Below are positions 7,286 to 16,284 of a stretch of 49,453 nt of DNA, piece by piece (the stretch's first letter is position 1; each line of letters opens with the position of its first letter). Source of the stretch: Janthinobacterium agaricidamnosum NBRC 102515 = DSM 9628 (lineage in GTDB: Bacteria; Pseudomonadota; Gammaproteobacteria; Burkholderiales; Burkholderiaceae_D); NCBI RefSeq assembly GCF_000723165.1, contig NZ_HG322949.1, positions 5,332,035 to 5,381,487 on the forward strand, written 5' to 3'. The notes below the pieces were generated by a model. The model ran no database searches. It was not told the DNA's origin and saw only the letters and a program-made list of their open reading frames with translations. The translations under genes were made by a program, and so were the position numbers.

Positions 7286-10200
7286 AGCAGCAGCAGCACC
7301 GCATGCTGCTCGCCGTCGTCGGCCAGCATGATGACATTGCCCGGCTGGCGGACGCCATCCACCGACAGCCCGGCCTCTCCCTCCTCTGCGGCACGGCGCA
7401 CCTCGATCGCATACACGGCGCCGCCATAACGGTAAGCCAGCTTGAAGCCGTCCCAGTCGGCCGGCAGGCGCGGCGCCAGCGTCAGCTGGGCCGCTTCCAG
7501 GCCAAGGCCCAGCAGCGATTCGACGATCAGCCGGTACATCCAGCCCGACGAACCGGTGTACCAGCTCCAGCCGCCGCGGCCGACATGCGGCGCCACGCCA
7601 TACACGTCGGCGGTGACCACATACGGTTCGACCTTGTAGCGCGCGCCCGATTCGGCCGTCGCGCCATGCTTGACCGGGTTGATCAGGTTCAGCAATTCCC
7701 AGGCCCGTTCGCCATCCCCCATCCTGGCGAACGCCATCGCGGTCCAGATCGCGGCGTGGGTGTACTGGCCGCCGTTCTCACGCACGCCCGGCACATAACC
7801 GCGGATGTAACCCGGGTTCAAATCCGACTTGTCGAATGGCGGATCGAGCAGCTGGATCAGGCCGGCGTCGCGCCGCACCAGCCGCGCATCGACTTGCCGC
7901 ATCGCGCCGGCCACCCGCTGCGGATCGGCGGCACCGGACAGCACGCCCCAGCTTTGCGAAATCGAATCGATCTGGCATTCCTCGTTGAGGTGCGAACCGA
8001 GCGGCGTGCCGTCGTCGAAATAGGCGCGCCGGTACCATTCGCCATCCCACGCGTTATTTTCGACGTTGGCCGCCAGCCGCAGCGCTTCCTCGCGGCACAG
8101 CGCGGCGAAGGCGTTGTCGCCGCGCAGCAGCGCCACCTCGGCGAAACGCTGCAGCACTTCGTACAGGAAGAACGCCAGCCACACGCTTTCACCCTTGCCA
8201 TGTTCGCCGACCTTGTCCATGCCGTCGTTCCAGTCGCAGGAACCGATCAGCGGCAAGCCGTGCACGCCAAAGCGCAAGCCGTGGCGGATCGCCCGCACGC
8301 AGTGTTCATACAGGTCGGCCGACTGGCCGGAACGGCTCGGCATGTCGTAATACGAATCCTCTTCCGGCTTGACCGCGCGCCCTTCCAGAAACGGCGCCAC
8401 TTCCGACAGCACGTTCAAGTCGCCGGTCGCCGTCACGTAGCGGCACACCGCCAGCGGCAGCCACAGGTAATCATCGGAACAATGGGTGCGCACGCCACGG
8501 TCCGACGGCGGATGCCACCAGTGCTGCACGTCGCCTTCGACAAACTGGTGCGCCGCGCACAGCAGCAGGTGCGCCCTCAGCAATTGCGGCTGGGTGTGTA
8601 TCATCGCCATCGCATCCTGCAGCTGGTCGCGGAAACCGTAGGCGCCGCCGGACTGGTAATAACCGCTGCGCGCCCACAGGCGGCAGGCGATGGTCTGGTA
8701 CATCAGCCAGCCGTTGGCGATCACGTCGAGCGCCGGATCGGGCGTGTCGATCTGCACCGCGCCGAGCACGCTCTCCCAATGGGCGCACACGCCGGCCAGC
8801 ATGTCGTGCGCGGCGGCCGCGCCGCAATGGCGCTGCACCATGCCGCTGGCGTCGGCGTTGCGGCGCCCGCCGACGCCGAGGATGAAGACGATTTCGCGCT
8901 CTTGTCCCGGCAGCAGTTCGAACGGCACCTGGATCGCCGCGCACGGATCGAGGCCGGTGCCGGCCTTGCCCGACAGCCGCAGGCGGCGCAACGCGGCCGG
9001 ATTGGCCAGGCTGCCGTTGCGGCCGATGAATTCGTTGCGGTCGCAGGTGATCGAGCGGATGCTGGCGTCGGTGGTGAAGAACGCCACGCGGCCGGAAAAC
9101 TCGGTGTTATAGGCGTTGCGCGCAAACAGCGCGCCGCTGACGGTGTCGACCTCGGTGGCGATGTGCATGCACGATTTGGCGCGCAAGTCGCCCATCACCC
9201 ATTCGACGTAGCCGGTCACCGACAAGCGCCGCATCACCGTCGAATCGTTGCGCACCTTGAGCACCGAATACTTGACCGCCGCATCGAGCGCGACATAGGT
9301 GCTCAGTTGCGTGGCGATGTCGGCTTCGCTGTGCTCGAACACGCTGTAGCCGAAACCGTGGCGCGTCACGTAATCGCCGCTGCCGCGCGCCGGCAGGGCG
9401 CCGGGCGACCAGAAATGCCCGCTCTGTTCGTCGCGCACATAAAACGCCTCGCCGCTGCCGTCCGAGACCGGGTCGTTATGCCACGGCGTGAGCCGGAATT
9501 CATGGGCGTTCTCATGCCAGGTATAGGCCTGGCCGCTCTCTGAAACGACGCTGCCGAATTGCGCATTGGCCAGCACATTGCACCAGGGCGCCGGGGTGCG
9601 CTGCGCTTCGCTGGCCGTGATCACGTATTCGCGGCCGTCCGGCGTAAAGCCGCCCAGGCCGTTTTCCAGGATCAGTGGGCGCGGCGCCGCGCGCCATGGC
9701 TTGCCGTGAATATCCGCGCGCGGTTCCGACGACAGCAGCGGCGGCATGCGCAAGGCGGTCGGTCCGCTGCGCTTGATCTGTTCGGCCAGCGTGCCGCGGC
9801 TGTCGCTGATGATGGCGCGCGCCACCGATTGCAGCAGGATCCGGTCTTCGTTGCCGATCTGTTCGGCCAGCCGCACGAAGATGCCGCCCGGCCGGTCGAT
9901 CGCCTGGGCGTCGATGCCGGACGCGATCAGCCCCATGATCTGGTCGTGCAACGCCTGCCGGTAGCCGGACTGGTCTTCGTACCAGATCACCAGGTCGACC
10001 ACCAGCCCTTTCAGGCGCCAGTAGGCGTGCGCCTGCACCATCTGGCGCGCCAGTTCGATATTGGCCGGGTCGCGGATTTGCAGCAGCACGATCGGCAAGT
10101 CGCCGGAAATCGCATACGCCCACAGCCCGGACTGGCCGCGCTGGTTCCTGATCAGGATGCTGGCGTCGGCGCGCAGGGCGGCGTTCGGATAAATCACGGT

Positions 10201-13200
10201 ATTGGCCAGCCGGCCATACAGCTGGGCGTCGGCCTCGCTGGCGTTCAGCTGGCGCAGCACCACCTGGCTGTGGGTCCACGCCAGTTCGAACACCCGGTCG
10301 GCCAGGTGGCGGTCCTGGTATTTGTCGATCAGGTGCAGCGCCGCGTCGCGCGTGTCGGTCATGCCGGTCACCACGTCGACCGTCACCACCTGGTCCGGCT
10401 CCAGCACGATGCTGTAGCGGATCGCCACCACCGGGTCGAGCACCGAGCCCTGGCCGCCCTTCAGCGGCGCGCTGGAGCGCAGCGCGCGCGGCAGTTGCGT
10501 GGCGCGGCCGCGGCCGATGAATTCGGCGCGGTCGGTCTCGAACGAAGCCGGCCCGGCGAGACCGTCGTGCACCGTCATCACGTGCAGCAGCCACGGCATT
10601 TGCTCATCCCTGGAGCGCGGCCGGCGCGTGCAGACGATGGCGTTTTCCTGGCGCAGGATTTCAGTCTGCACGAACAGCTTGCTGAACGCCGGATGGGCCG
10701 CGTCGGCCGCCGCCGGCGCCATCACCACTTCGGCGTAGCTGGTGATCTCGATCTTCCTGCGCCGGTCCGAGGTGTTGCTGATGCGGGTGCGGCGCATTTC
10801 GATATCGTCTTCCGGCGACACCACGATTTCGGTGTACAGGTCGAGGCCCTTGTCGCTGCGCCGGAATTCGGCGCGCCCTTCCGAAAAGATGACTTCGTAT
10901 TTCTTCGGCTCGACCAGCGTCGGCTGGTAGGTGGTGGACCAGGTTTCGCCGTCGTCGAGGTCGCGCAGGTAGCAGAAATTACCCCAGTTGTCGCGCGTGC
11001 TGTCTTCGCGCCAGCGCGTCACCGACAAATCTTTCCAGCGGCTGTAGCCGGCGCCGGCGCTGGTCACCATCACGTGATAGCGGCCGTTCGACAGCAGATG
11101 GGTTTCCGGCATCGGACTGTGGACCTGGTGCAGTATCCGCATCGGCATGGTTTGCTCCGGCGCGCCGCTGCGCAGCGCCGCCAGGTCGGCGGTGTTCGAG
11201 TAAAAGGCGCCCGCTTGCGGCGTGCGTTCCTGCAGTACCAGCAAGGCCGATTGCAGCAGCGGGTCGGATGCGAAGCGGCGCTGCATCGGCCGCTCGTGCA
11301 GCAGATACGACAGCGCCAGCAAGCCCATGCCCTGGTGGTGCACCATGAACGAGCGGATCACCGTGCTGGCCTGGCCGCGCGGCAGTCGCGCGCTGGTGTA
11401 GTCGATCGCCTCGTAAAAGCCGTAGCGGCCCATGAAGCCCGCTTCCTGCAGGCGCTGCAGGTTGTGGCAGGCCGCTTCCGGCTGCACCATCAGGCCCAGC
11501 ATGCTGGCGTACGGCGCCACCACCAGGTCGTCCGCCAGGCCGCGCTTCAGGCCCAGCCCCGGCACGCCGAAGGCCCGGTACTGGTAATTCAGGCTGGCGT
11601 CGACCGTGTTGTAGCCGGATTCGGAGACGCCCCACGGCACGTCGCGCTGGCGGCCGTAATCGATTTGCGCGCCGATCACCGACTGATACGTCTGGTCGAG
11701 CAGGGTGTTCGGATAGTTCGGCATCACCAGCAGCGGCATCAGGTACTCGAACATCGAGCCGCTCCACGACAGCAGCACCGGCTGGCCGGCCACCATGCAC
11801 AATTGGCGGCCCAGCGCGAACCAGTGCTCTTGCGGCAGCTGGCCCTGGGCGATCGCGACAAAGCTGGCCAGGCGCACTTCGGACGCCAGCAAATCGTAAT
11901 AGCTGGCGTCGAGGCGGCGCTCGCTGACGTTGTAGCCGATCGCCAGCAATTTGGTGGCCGGGTTGTACAGGAAGCCGTATTCGATCTGCGCAAAATTGTG
12001 CGCCTCGGCGGCGATCTGGGCGATGCCGCGCATGCGCTGCGCAGCCAGCGCGCTGCCTTGCGCCACCAGTTGCGCCAGTTGCTGCTGGCGTTCCCGTTCT
12101 TGCGGCGCCAGGTCGGACAGTACCCCGGCCAGCGGGTTCAGATCGGCCAGTTCGCGCAGCGTCGGCACCCGCGCCAGGCTGCTGTCGAATACCGTGTCGC
12201 CGGCCAGCGCCACCCACGGCGCCAGCTCGACCAGTTCGAACAGCGCGGCGCGGCATTGCCGGACCAGCGCATCGGCCCACATATGCGGCAGCGGATCGCT
12301 GCCAGGCTGCGTCAGCGGCGGCAATTGCTCGGCGGCGGCCACCATCCGCTTCAGCCACGCGTGCCATTCCGGCAAACTGGACGGCGCCGGTTCGGCCAGG
12401 GCCGCTTGCAAACCGGCCAGCGCGATCTGCATGCGCCCGCCGCCGTCCACCGCGCAGCTCTCGGCCAGCACGTCGAAGGTGACCCCGAGGCCATGCGCGA
12501 TCTGCGCGCCGATGATCGGCTGGTCGTACAGTTCGACCAGGCCGGGCTGCAAGGTCAGCAAATGGCCGGCCAGGTTGCCGCTGTCGACCGTCGAGATATA
12601 CATCGGCAGCAAGGGTTTCAAGCTCTGGGTGTCGTACCAATTGTAGAAATGGCCTTGATGGCGTTCCAGCTCGCCCATGCTGCGCAGGGTGTTCCCGCTG
12701 CGCTCGACCAGCTGGCCGCCGGTGATGTAGCCGAAATCCCAGGCCGACAGATTGGCCAGCAGCGCCAGCCCGATATTGGTGGGCGAGGTGCGGTGCGCCA
12801 CCACGGCGACCGGATGTTCCTGCATATTATCGGGCGGCAGCCAGTGGTTTTCCGGGCCGACGAAGGTGTCGAAATAGGTCCAGGTCTTGCGCGCCACGCC
12901 GTGCAGGAAGCGCTGCTGTCCCGGCGACAGCGCGGCCGCCTTGGGTTCGACCGGACGGCTGATCCACCACGCGATCAGCGGCGCAATCAGCCACAGCAGC
13001 AGGATTACCGCAGCCGCAGCGAACGCCTGCGGCCGCCAGGTCAACAAGCCCGCGCCAGCCGCCAGCGCCAGCAGCGGCGAAATCCACATCGCGCGCCAAT
13101 TGCCGGCCAGGCTGGCGCCGCTGCGGAACACGTTCGATGCGCGCCATTCCAGCAACTGCCTGTGCGACACGTTCAGGCGCCACAGCGTGCGCACGATCGC

Positions 13201-16152
13201 GTCCAGGCTGAAATAGGCTTCGTAAGGCAGGAACACCAGCGTCAGCATGGCGTGCGAAAACTGCAGGCCGCAACGCCGCTCGAAAGCCATCATATGCTGG
13301 CGCCATAAGGTGTCGCGCGGTTTCACCGCCAGGTCGTACAGCGCGGTGAACAGCGGCGGCACGAAAATGATGCCGAGTATCACGGCAGTCCAGAACGGTG
13401 CATGCGGCAGCACCGCCCAGGCCAGCAGCAAGGACAAGGTGGTGGCCAGCGCCACCACGCTGCGCCGCAAATTGTCGAACAGCTTCCAGCGCGACAGCGC
13501 CGACAGCGGATTGCGTTCGCGCGTGCCGGCCCGGCCCGGCACGCGGCCGAACAGCCAGCCGATCAATTGCCAGTCGCCGCGTATCCAGCGCTGGCGCCGG
13601 CTGACGTCGTCGTCGTAGCGGGCCGGATATTCCTCGTACAACTGGGCATCGCTCAGCAAGCCGGCGCGCAGGTAGCAGCCTTCCAGCAAATCGTGGCTCA
13701 GGATGCGGTTGTCGGGCAGCCGCTCGCCCAGCACCTGCTCGAAGGTGTCGATATCGTAGATGCCCTTGCCAATGTAGGAGCCTTCATAAAACACATCCTG
13801 GTACAGGTCGGACACGGTGCGCGTGTACGGGTCGATGCCCGGCTCGCCGCCGCACAGTTGTTCATAGCGCGACGCGTTCGCGCTCGGCAGCGCGACGGCG
13901 ACGCGCGGCTGCAGGATGCCGTAGCCGGCCACCACGCGGCGCAGCCGGGCATCGACACGCGGCCGGTTCAGCGGATGCATCATGGTGGCGATGAACTGGC
14001 GCGCCGCGTCGCGCGGCAACTGGGTGTCGGTGTCCAGCGTGATGGCATATTTGATGGTGTCCAGGCCGTCGGTGTCGCCTTCGACCACCATAAACCGGTC
14101 GCGCGCGCCGCCGCGCAGGAAGCGGTTCATGTCGGACAATTTGCCGCGCTTGCGCTCGGCACCCATCCAGCATTGCTGTTGCGGATTCCACTGGCGCGGC
14201 CGGTGCAGCAGCAAAAATGGCGCGCCCAGTACGGTTGGTCCGGATTGTCCGAAACCGCCTTCGCCGCGGTATTTGTCGTTCATGCGGCGGATGGTTTCCT
14301 GCGCCTGGCGCAGCAGCGCCGCGTCGCCCGGCATGCTTTCATCGGACGCGTCGACAAAGTCGGTCAGCAGGCAAAAGCGCAGGTTGTCGTCGCGGTTGGC
14401 CAGGTAGCGCACTTCCAGCGCCTCGCACAGTTCGGCCACATTCTGTTCGCTGTAGATCAGCGTCGGCACCACCACGATGCCGCGCGCGTCGGACGGGATG
14501 CCGCTCTTGTAATCCATGCGCGGCAGCGGATGCGGCGAGGTCAGCAAGGTAGCCAGCCAGTTCACCAGCGCCAGCGCCAGCTGGCCGCTGCCCAGCAGCG
14601 CCAGCACGCCGATCGCGCCCAGCAGCCAGCCGTGGATGCCGTAGCGCACGGCGCGCTCCAGCAGCAGCGCGCTGGTCACGACCGTCAATATCGCGATCGC
14701 GCCCAGGTAAGCCGTCAACGGCGCGGCGCGCGCGGTTTTTTGCAGCGCCTCGCCCAGCGGCAGTGTGGCGCCGGCCAGTTTTTCGAGCGCGATCACACCG
14801 CGTCCCACCAGATAAAAGCCGATATGATGAAAGCGCGGATCGGCCTCGCCGCCGCCATGGTTGCGCGCCAGCCGCAGCGCCAGTTCGGCCACCTCGGTTT
14901 CGGATTTCGGGCTGCGCTTGGCGATCCGTTCGACCACGTGGCGGTACCGGTCGCGGGTCGAAAAATCCATCTTGCCGTAGATGCCGGACGGATCGCAGCG
15001 CAGCGTCTGCTCGACCACGCTCATGGTTTCGACGAATTCCTGCCAATCCATGGTGCCGAGGAAGCGCAGGCTGCCGATGCTGTTGGCGATCGACACCTGG
15101 TCGGCCGCCTGCTGCTGGATCTCGACCTGGATTTGCTGTTCGATGGTCAGGCCCGATTCGGCCAGCTTGTGCGTGACCCACGACAGCGCCAGCGTCAGCA
15201 CCTGGCTCTGGCCTTGCAGGCGGCGCGCCAGTTCGGCCACGAAGGCGCTGGTGATGCTCGGATTGGCACGCGCCATGTCGGCCACCAGCAAGATCAGGCC
15301 GCTGGGATTGCGTTCGGCGACCTCGGTCATCTGGTCGGCCCAGGTATTGGCCAGGTCGCGCTGGATGCGGTCTTCGGCGACGCGCGCGGCGACGCGCCGC
15401 AAATTCTCGATCAGCGACAGCCGCAGCATGATCGGAATCGCCCACAGCTCGCCCAGCGTCAGCGTGGCGACATCCTGATACGCTTCGACGAAATGGCACA
15501 GGTTTTCCAGGTCGACCCGCGCATCGCCGTGCGAAATGATTTCCAGCGCAATCTTGTAGGCCCGCGGACAGCCTTGATCCGGCCCTTTTCCCAGCCGCGG
15601 CAATTCCTTGCTGTAATCCTTCGGCAAATGCCGCTTGGCGGTGCGGATTTGCTCTTCGATCAAATAGAAATTATCCAGCAGCCATTCCGACGCCGGCGTC
15701 ACCTGGCGTCCGCTTTTGACGGCCGCCGTCAACTCGTGCACGGTGTTGGTGATGACGGCGGCGTTGTCGGCCAGCCGCGCCAGCAACTGGTCGCTGCCGC
15801 CGCGCTTGCTTGCCAGATGGTGGCTGGCGGCCAGGATCTTGCCATGGGCCGCCATTTGCATGGCACTGAACAATTCCGAACGCAGCGGCAAATCGTCCTC
15901 CGCCGGATCGCTGAGCGGATGCACGGGGCTGAGGGTGGCAAGCGTGCTCAAGGAATCTTTCCATTGAGCAAACTTGGCCGATATCGGTGTGCTTATCTCT
16001 TTCAACTTGGACCTCGCTGTGTGCACGCGCTGATGCGGCTGCTCGCCGTCACCAGTTTGAGGTGCGTTACAGTGCGGCGAATGTCGATGAGGGGGAACTC
16101 TGTCAGAGATGGTAAGTCTGCGCATCGCATGGAACTGTGCGCTGACGAACAC
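7282..16152 (-). CDS. ndvB: Cyclic beta-1,2-glucan synthase (NdvB/ChvB/Cgs type)
   Basis: The frame has 2956 codons, close to Agrobacterium ChvB and Brucella Cgs. The order is: N-terminal cytosolic region; a membrane pair at about 480-540; the GT84 glucosyltransferase domain with TLDTDTQLP (DxD near residue 707) and RRQRWIRGDWQ (near 854); further membrane segments near 900-940 and 1020-1060; the GH189-type cyclising transglycosylase domain (HRTSPTNIG near 1120 to WGVSESGYN near 1512); and a C-terminal GH94 phosphorylase-like part with DWNDGMDKVGEH near 2643 that trims chain length. The enzyme uses UDP-glucose to initiate on itself, extend, cut and cyclise glucans for the periplasm. The true start is uncertain: family-like sequence begins near residue 48, and a GTG near 16022 is an alternative. 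No exporter gene (ndvA/chvA) is adjacent. Confidence 0.93.
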   Translation of the reverse strand: MFVSAQFHAMRRLTISDRVPPHRHSPHCNAPQTGDGEQPHQRVHTARSKLKEISTPISAKFAQWKDSLSTLATLSPVHPLSDPAEDDLPLRSELFSAMQMAAHGKILAASHHLASKRGGSDQLLARLADNAAVITNTVHELTAAVKSGRQVTPASEWLLDNFYLIEEQIRTAKRHLPKDYSKELPRLGKGPDQGCPRAYKIALEIISHGDARVDLENLCHFVEAYQDVATLTLGELWAIPIMLRLSLIENLRRVAARVAEDRIQRDLANTWADQMTEVAERNPSGLILLVADMARANPSITSAFVAELARRLQGQSQVLTLALSWVTHKLAESGLTIEQQIQVEIQQQAADQVSIANSIGSLRFLGTMDWQEFVETMSVVEQTLRCDPSGIYGKMDFSTRDRYRHVVERIAKRSPKSETEVAELALRLARNHGGGEADPRFHHIGFYLVGRGVIALEKLAGATLPLGEALQKTARAAPLTAYLGAIAILTVVTSALLLERAVRYGIHGWLLGAIGVLALLGSGQLALALVNWLATLLTSPHPLPRMDYKSGIPSDARGIVVVPTLIYSEQNVAELCEALEVRYLANRDDNLRFCLLTDFVDASDESMPGDAALLRQAQETIRRMNDKYRGEGGFGQSGPTVLGAPFLLLHRPRQWNPQQQCWMGAERKRGKLSDMNRFLRGGARDRFMVVEGDTDGLDTIKYAITLDTDTQLPRDAARQFIATMMHPLNRPRVDARLRRVVAGYGILQPRVAVALPSANASRYEQLCGGEPGIDPYTRTVSDLYQDVFYEGSYIGKGIYDIDTFEQVLGERLPDNRILSHDLLEGCYLRAGLLSDAQLYEEYPARYDDDVSRRQRWIRGDWQLIGWLFGRVPGRAGTRERNPLSALSRWKLFDNLRRSVVALATTLSLLLAWAVLPHAPFWTAVILGIIFVPPLFTALYDLAVKPRDTLWRQHMMAFERRCGLQFSHAMLTLVFLPYEAYFSLDAIVRTLWRLNVSHRQLLEWRASNVFRSGASLAGNWRAMWISPLLALAAGAGLLTWRPQAFAAAAVILLLWLIAPLIAWWISRPVEPKAAALSPGQQRFLHGVARKTWTYFDTFVGPENHWLPPDNMQEHPVAVVAHRTSPTNIGLALLANLSAWDFGYITGGQLVERSGNTLRSMGELERHQGHFYNWYDTQSLKPLLPMYISTVDSGNLAGHLLTLQPGLVELYDQPIIGAQIAHGLGVTFDVLAESCAVDGGGRMQIALAGLQAALAEPAPSSLPEWHAWLKRMVAAAEQLPPLTQPGSDPLPHMWADALVRQCRAALFELVELAPWVALAGDTVFDSSLARVPTLRELADLNPLAGVLSDLAPQERERQQQLAQLVAQGSALAAQRMRGIAQIAAEAHNFAQIEYGFLYNPATKLLAIGYNVSERRLDASYYDLLASEVRLASFVAIAQGQLPQEHWFALGRQLCMVAGQPVLLSWSGSMFEYLMPLLVMPNYPNTLLDQTYQSVIGAQIDYGRQRDVPWGVSESGYNTVDASLNYQYRAFGVPGLGLKRGLADDLVVAPYASMLGLMVQPEAACHNLQRLQEAGFMGRYGFYEAIDYTSARLPRGQASTVIRSFMVHHQGMGLLALSYLLHERPMQRRFASDPLLQSALLVLQERTPQAGAFYSNTADLAALRSGAPEQTMPMRILHQVHSPMPETHLLSNGRYHVMVTSAGAGYSRWKDLSVTRWREDSTRDNWGNFCYLRDLDDGETWSTTYQPTLVEPKKYEVIFSEGRAEFRRSDKGLDLYTEIVVSPEDDIEMRRTRISNTSDRRRKIEITSYAEVVMAPAAADAAHPAFSKLFVQTEILRQENAIVCTRRPRSRDEQMPWLLHVMTVHDGLAGPASFETDRAEFIGRGRATQLPRALRSSAPLKGGQGSVLDPVVAIRYSIVLEPDQVVTVDVVTGMTDTRDAALHLIDKYQDRHLADRVFELAWTHSQVVLRQLNASEADAQLYGRLANTVIYPNAALRADASILIRNQRGQSGLWAYAISGDLPIVLLQIRDPANIELARQMVQAHAYWRLKGLVVDLVIWYEDQSGYRQALHDQIMGLIASGIDAQAIDRPGGIFVRLAEQIGNEDRILLQSVARAIISDSRGTLAEQIKRSGPTALRMPPLLSSEPRADIHGKPWRAAPRPLILENGLGGFTPDGREYVITASEAQRTPAPWCNVLANAQFGSVVSESGQAYTWHENAHEFRLTPWHNDPVSDGSGEAFYVRDEQSGHFWSPGALPARGSGDYVTRHGFGYSVFEHSEADIATQLSTYVALDAAVKYSVLKVRNDSTVMRRLSVTGYVEWVMGDLRAKSCMHIATEVDTVSGALFARNAYNTEFSGRVAFFTTDASIRSITCDRNEFIGRNGSLANPAALRRLRLSGKAGTGLDPCAAIQVPFELLPGQEREIVFILGVGGRRNADASGMVQRHCGAAAAHDMLAGVCAHWESVLGAVQIDTPDPALDVIANGWLMYQTIACRLWARSGYYQSGGAYGFRDQLQDAMAMIHTQPQLLRAHLLLCAAHQFVEGDVQHWWHPPSDRGVRTHCSDDYLWLPLAVCRYVTATGDLNVLSEVAPFLEGRAVKPEEDSYYDMPSRSGQSADLYEHCVRAIRHGLRFGVHGLPLIGSCDWNDGMDKVGEHGKGESVWLAFFLYEVLQRFAEVALLRGDNAFAALCREEALRLAANVENNAWDGEWYRRAYFDDGTPLGSHLNEECQIDSISQSWGVLSGAADPQRVAGAMRQVDARLVRRDAGLIQLLDPPFDKSDLNPGYIRGYVPGVRENGGQYTHAAIWTAMAFARMGDGERAWELLNLINPVKHGATAESGARYKVEPYVVTADVYGVAPHVGRGGWSWYTGSSGWMYRLIVESLLGLGLEAAQLTLAPRLPADWDGFKLAYRYGGAVYAIEVRRAAEEGEAGLSVDGVRQPGNVIMLADDGEQHAVLLLL

Positions 16153-16229
16153 TGGACACAGATTGATACGCTAAATCAATGGAATTTGGGACAGGAAATT
16201 CTTGTGGGAAATTGTTGCTGCAAAGCCAT

Positions 16230-16256
16230 ACACCGCCCCCGTTGCAGGGGCGGTGT
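16230..16256 (-). terminator. Hairpin terminator after the desulfurase-rhodanese gene
   Basis: A perfect 10-bp GC-rich stem (ACACCGCCCC at 16230-16239, its complement at 16247-16256) lies 29 bases beyond the stop of the upstream minus-strand gene and before the glucan synthase start. The T-tract after it is weak, so it may work only in part. Confidence 0.6.
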
Positions 16257-16284
16257 TTACAACGGCACTCAAGGCATCTAAGGA

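Noticed and set aside
7303..16281. Long plus-strand frames (746, 1249 and 959 codons) opposite the glucan synthase
   Set aside because: Shadow frames caused by GC-biased codon positions; the composition is Arg/Gln/Ala/His-rich and no family is recognisable, while the opposite strand is a clear multi-domain enzyme.
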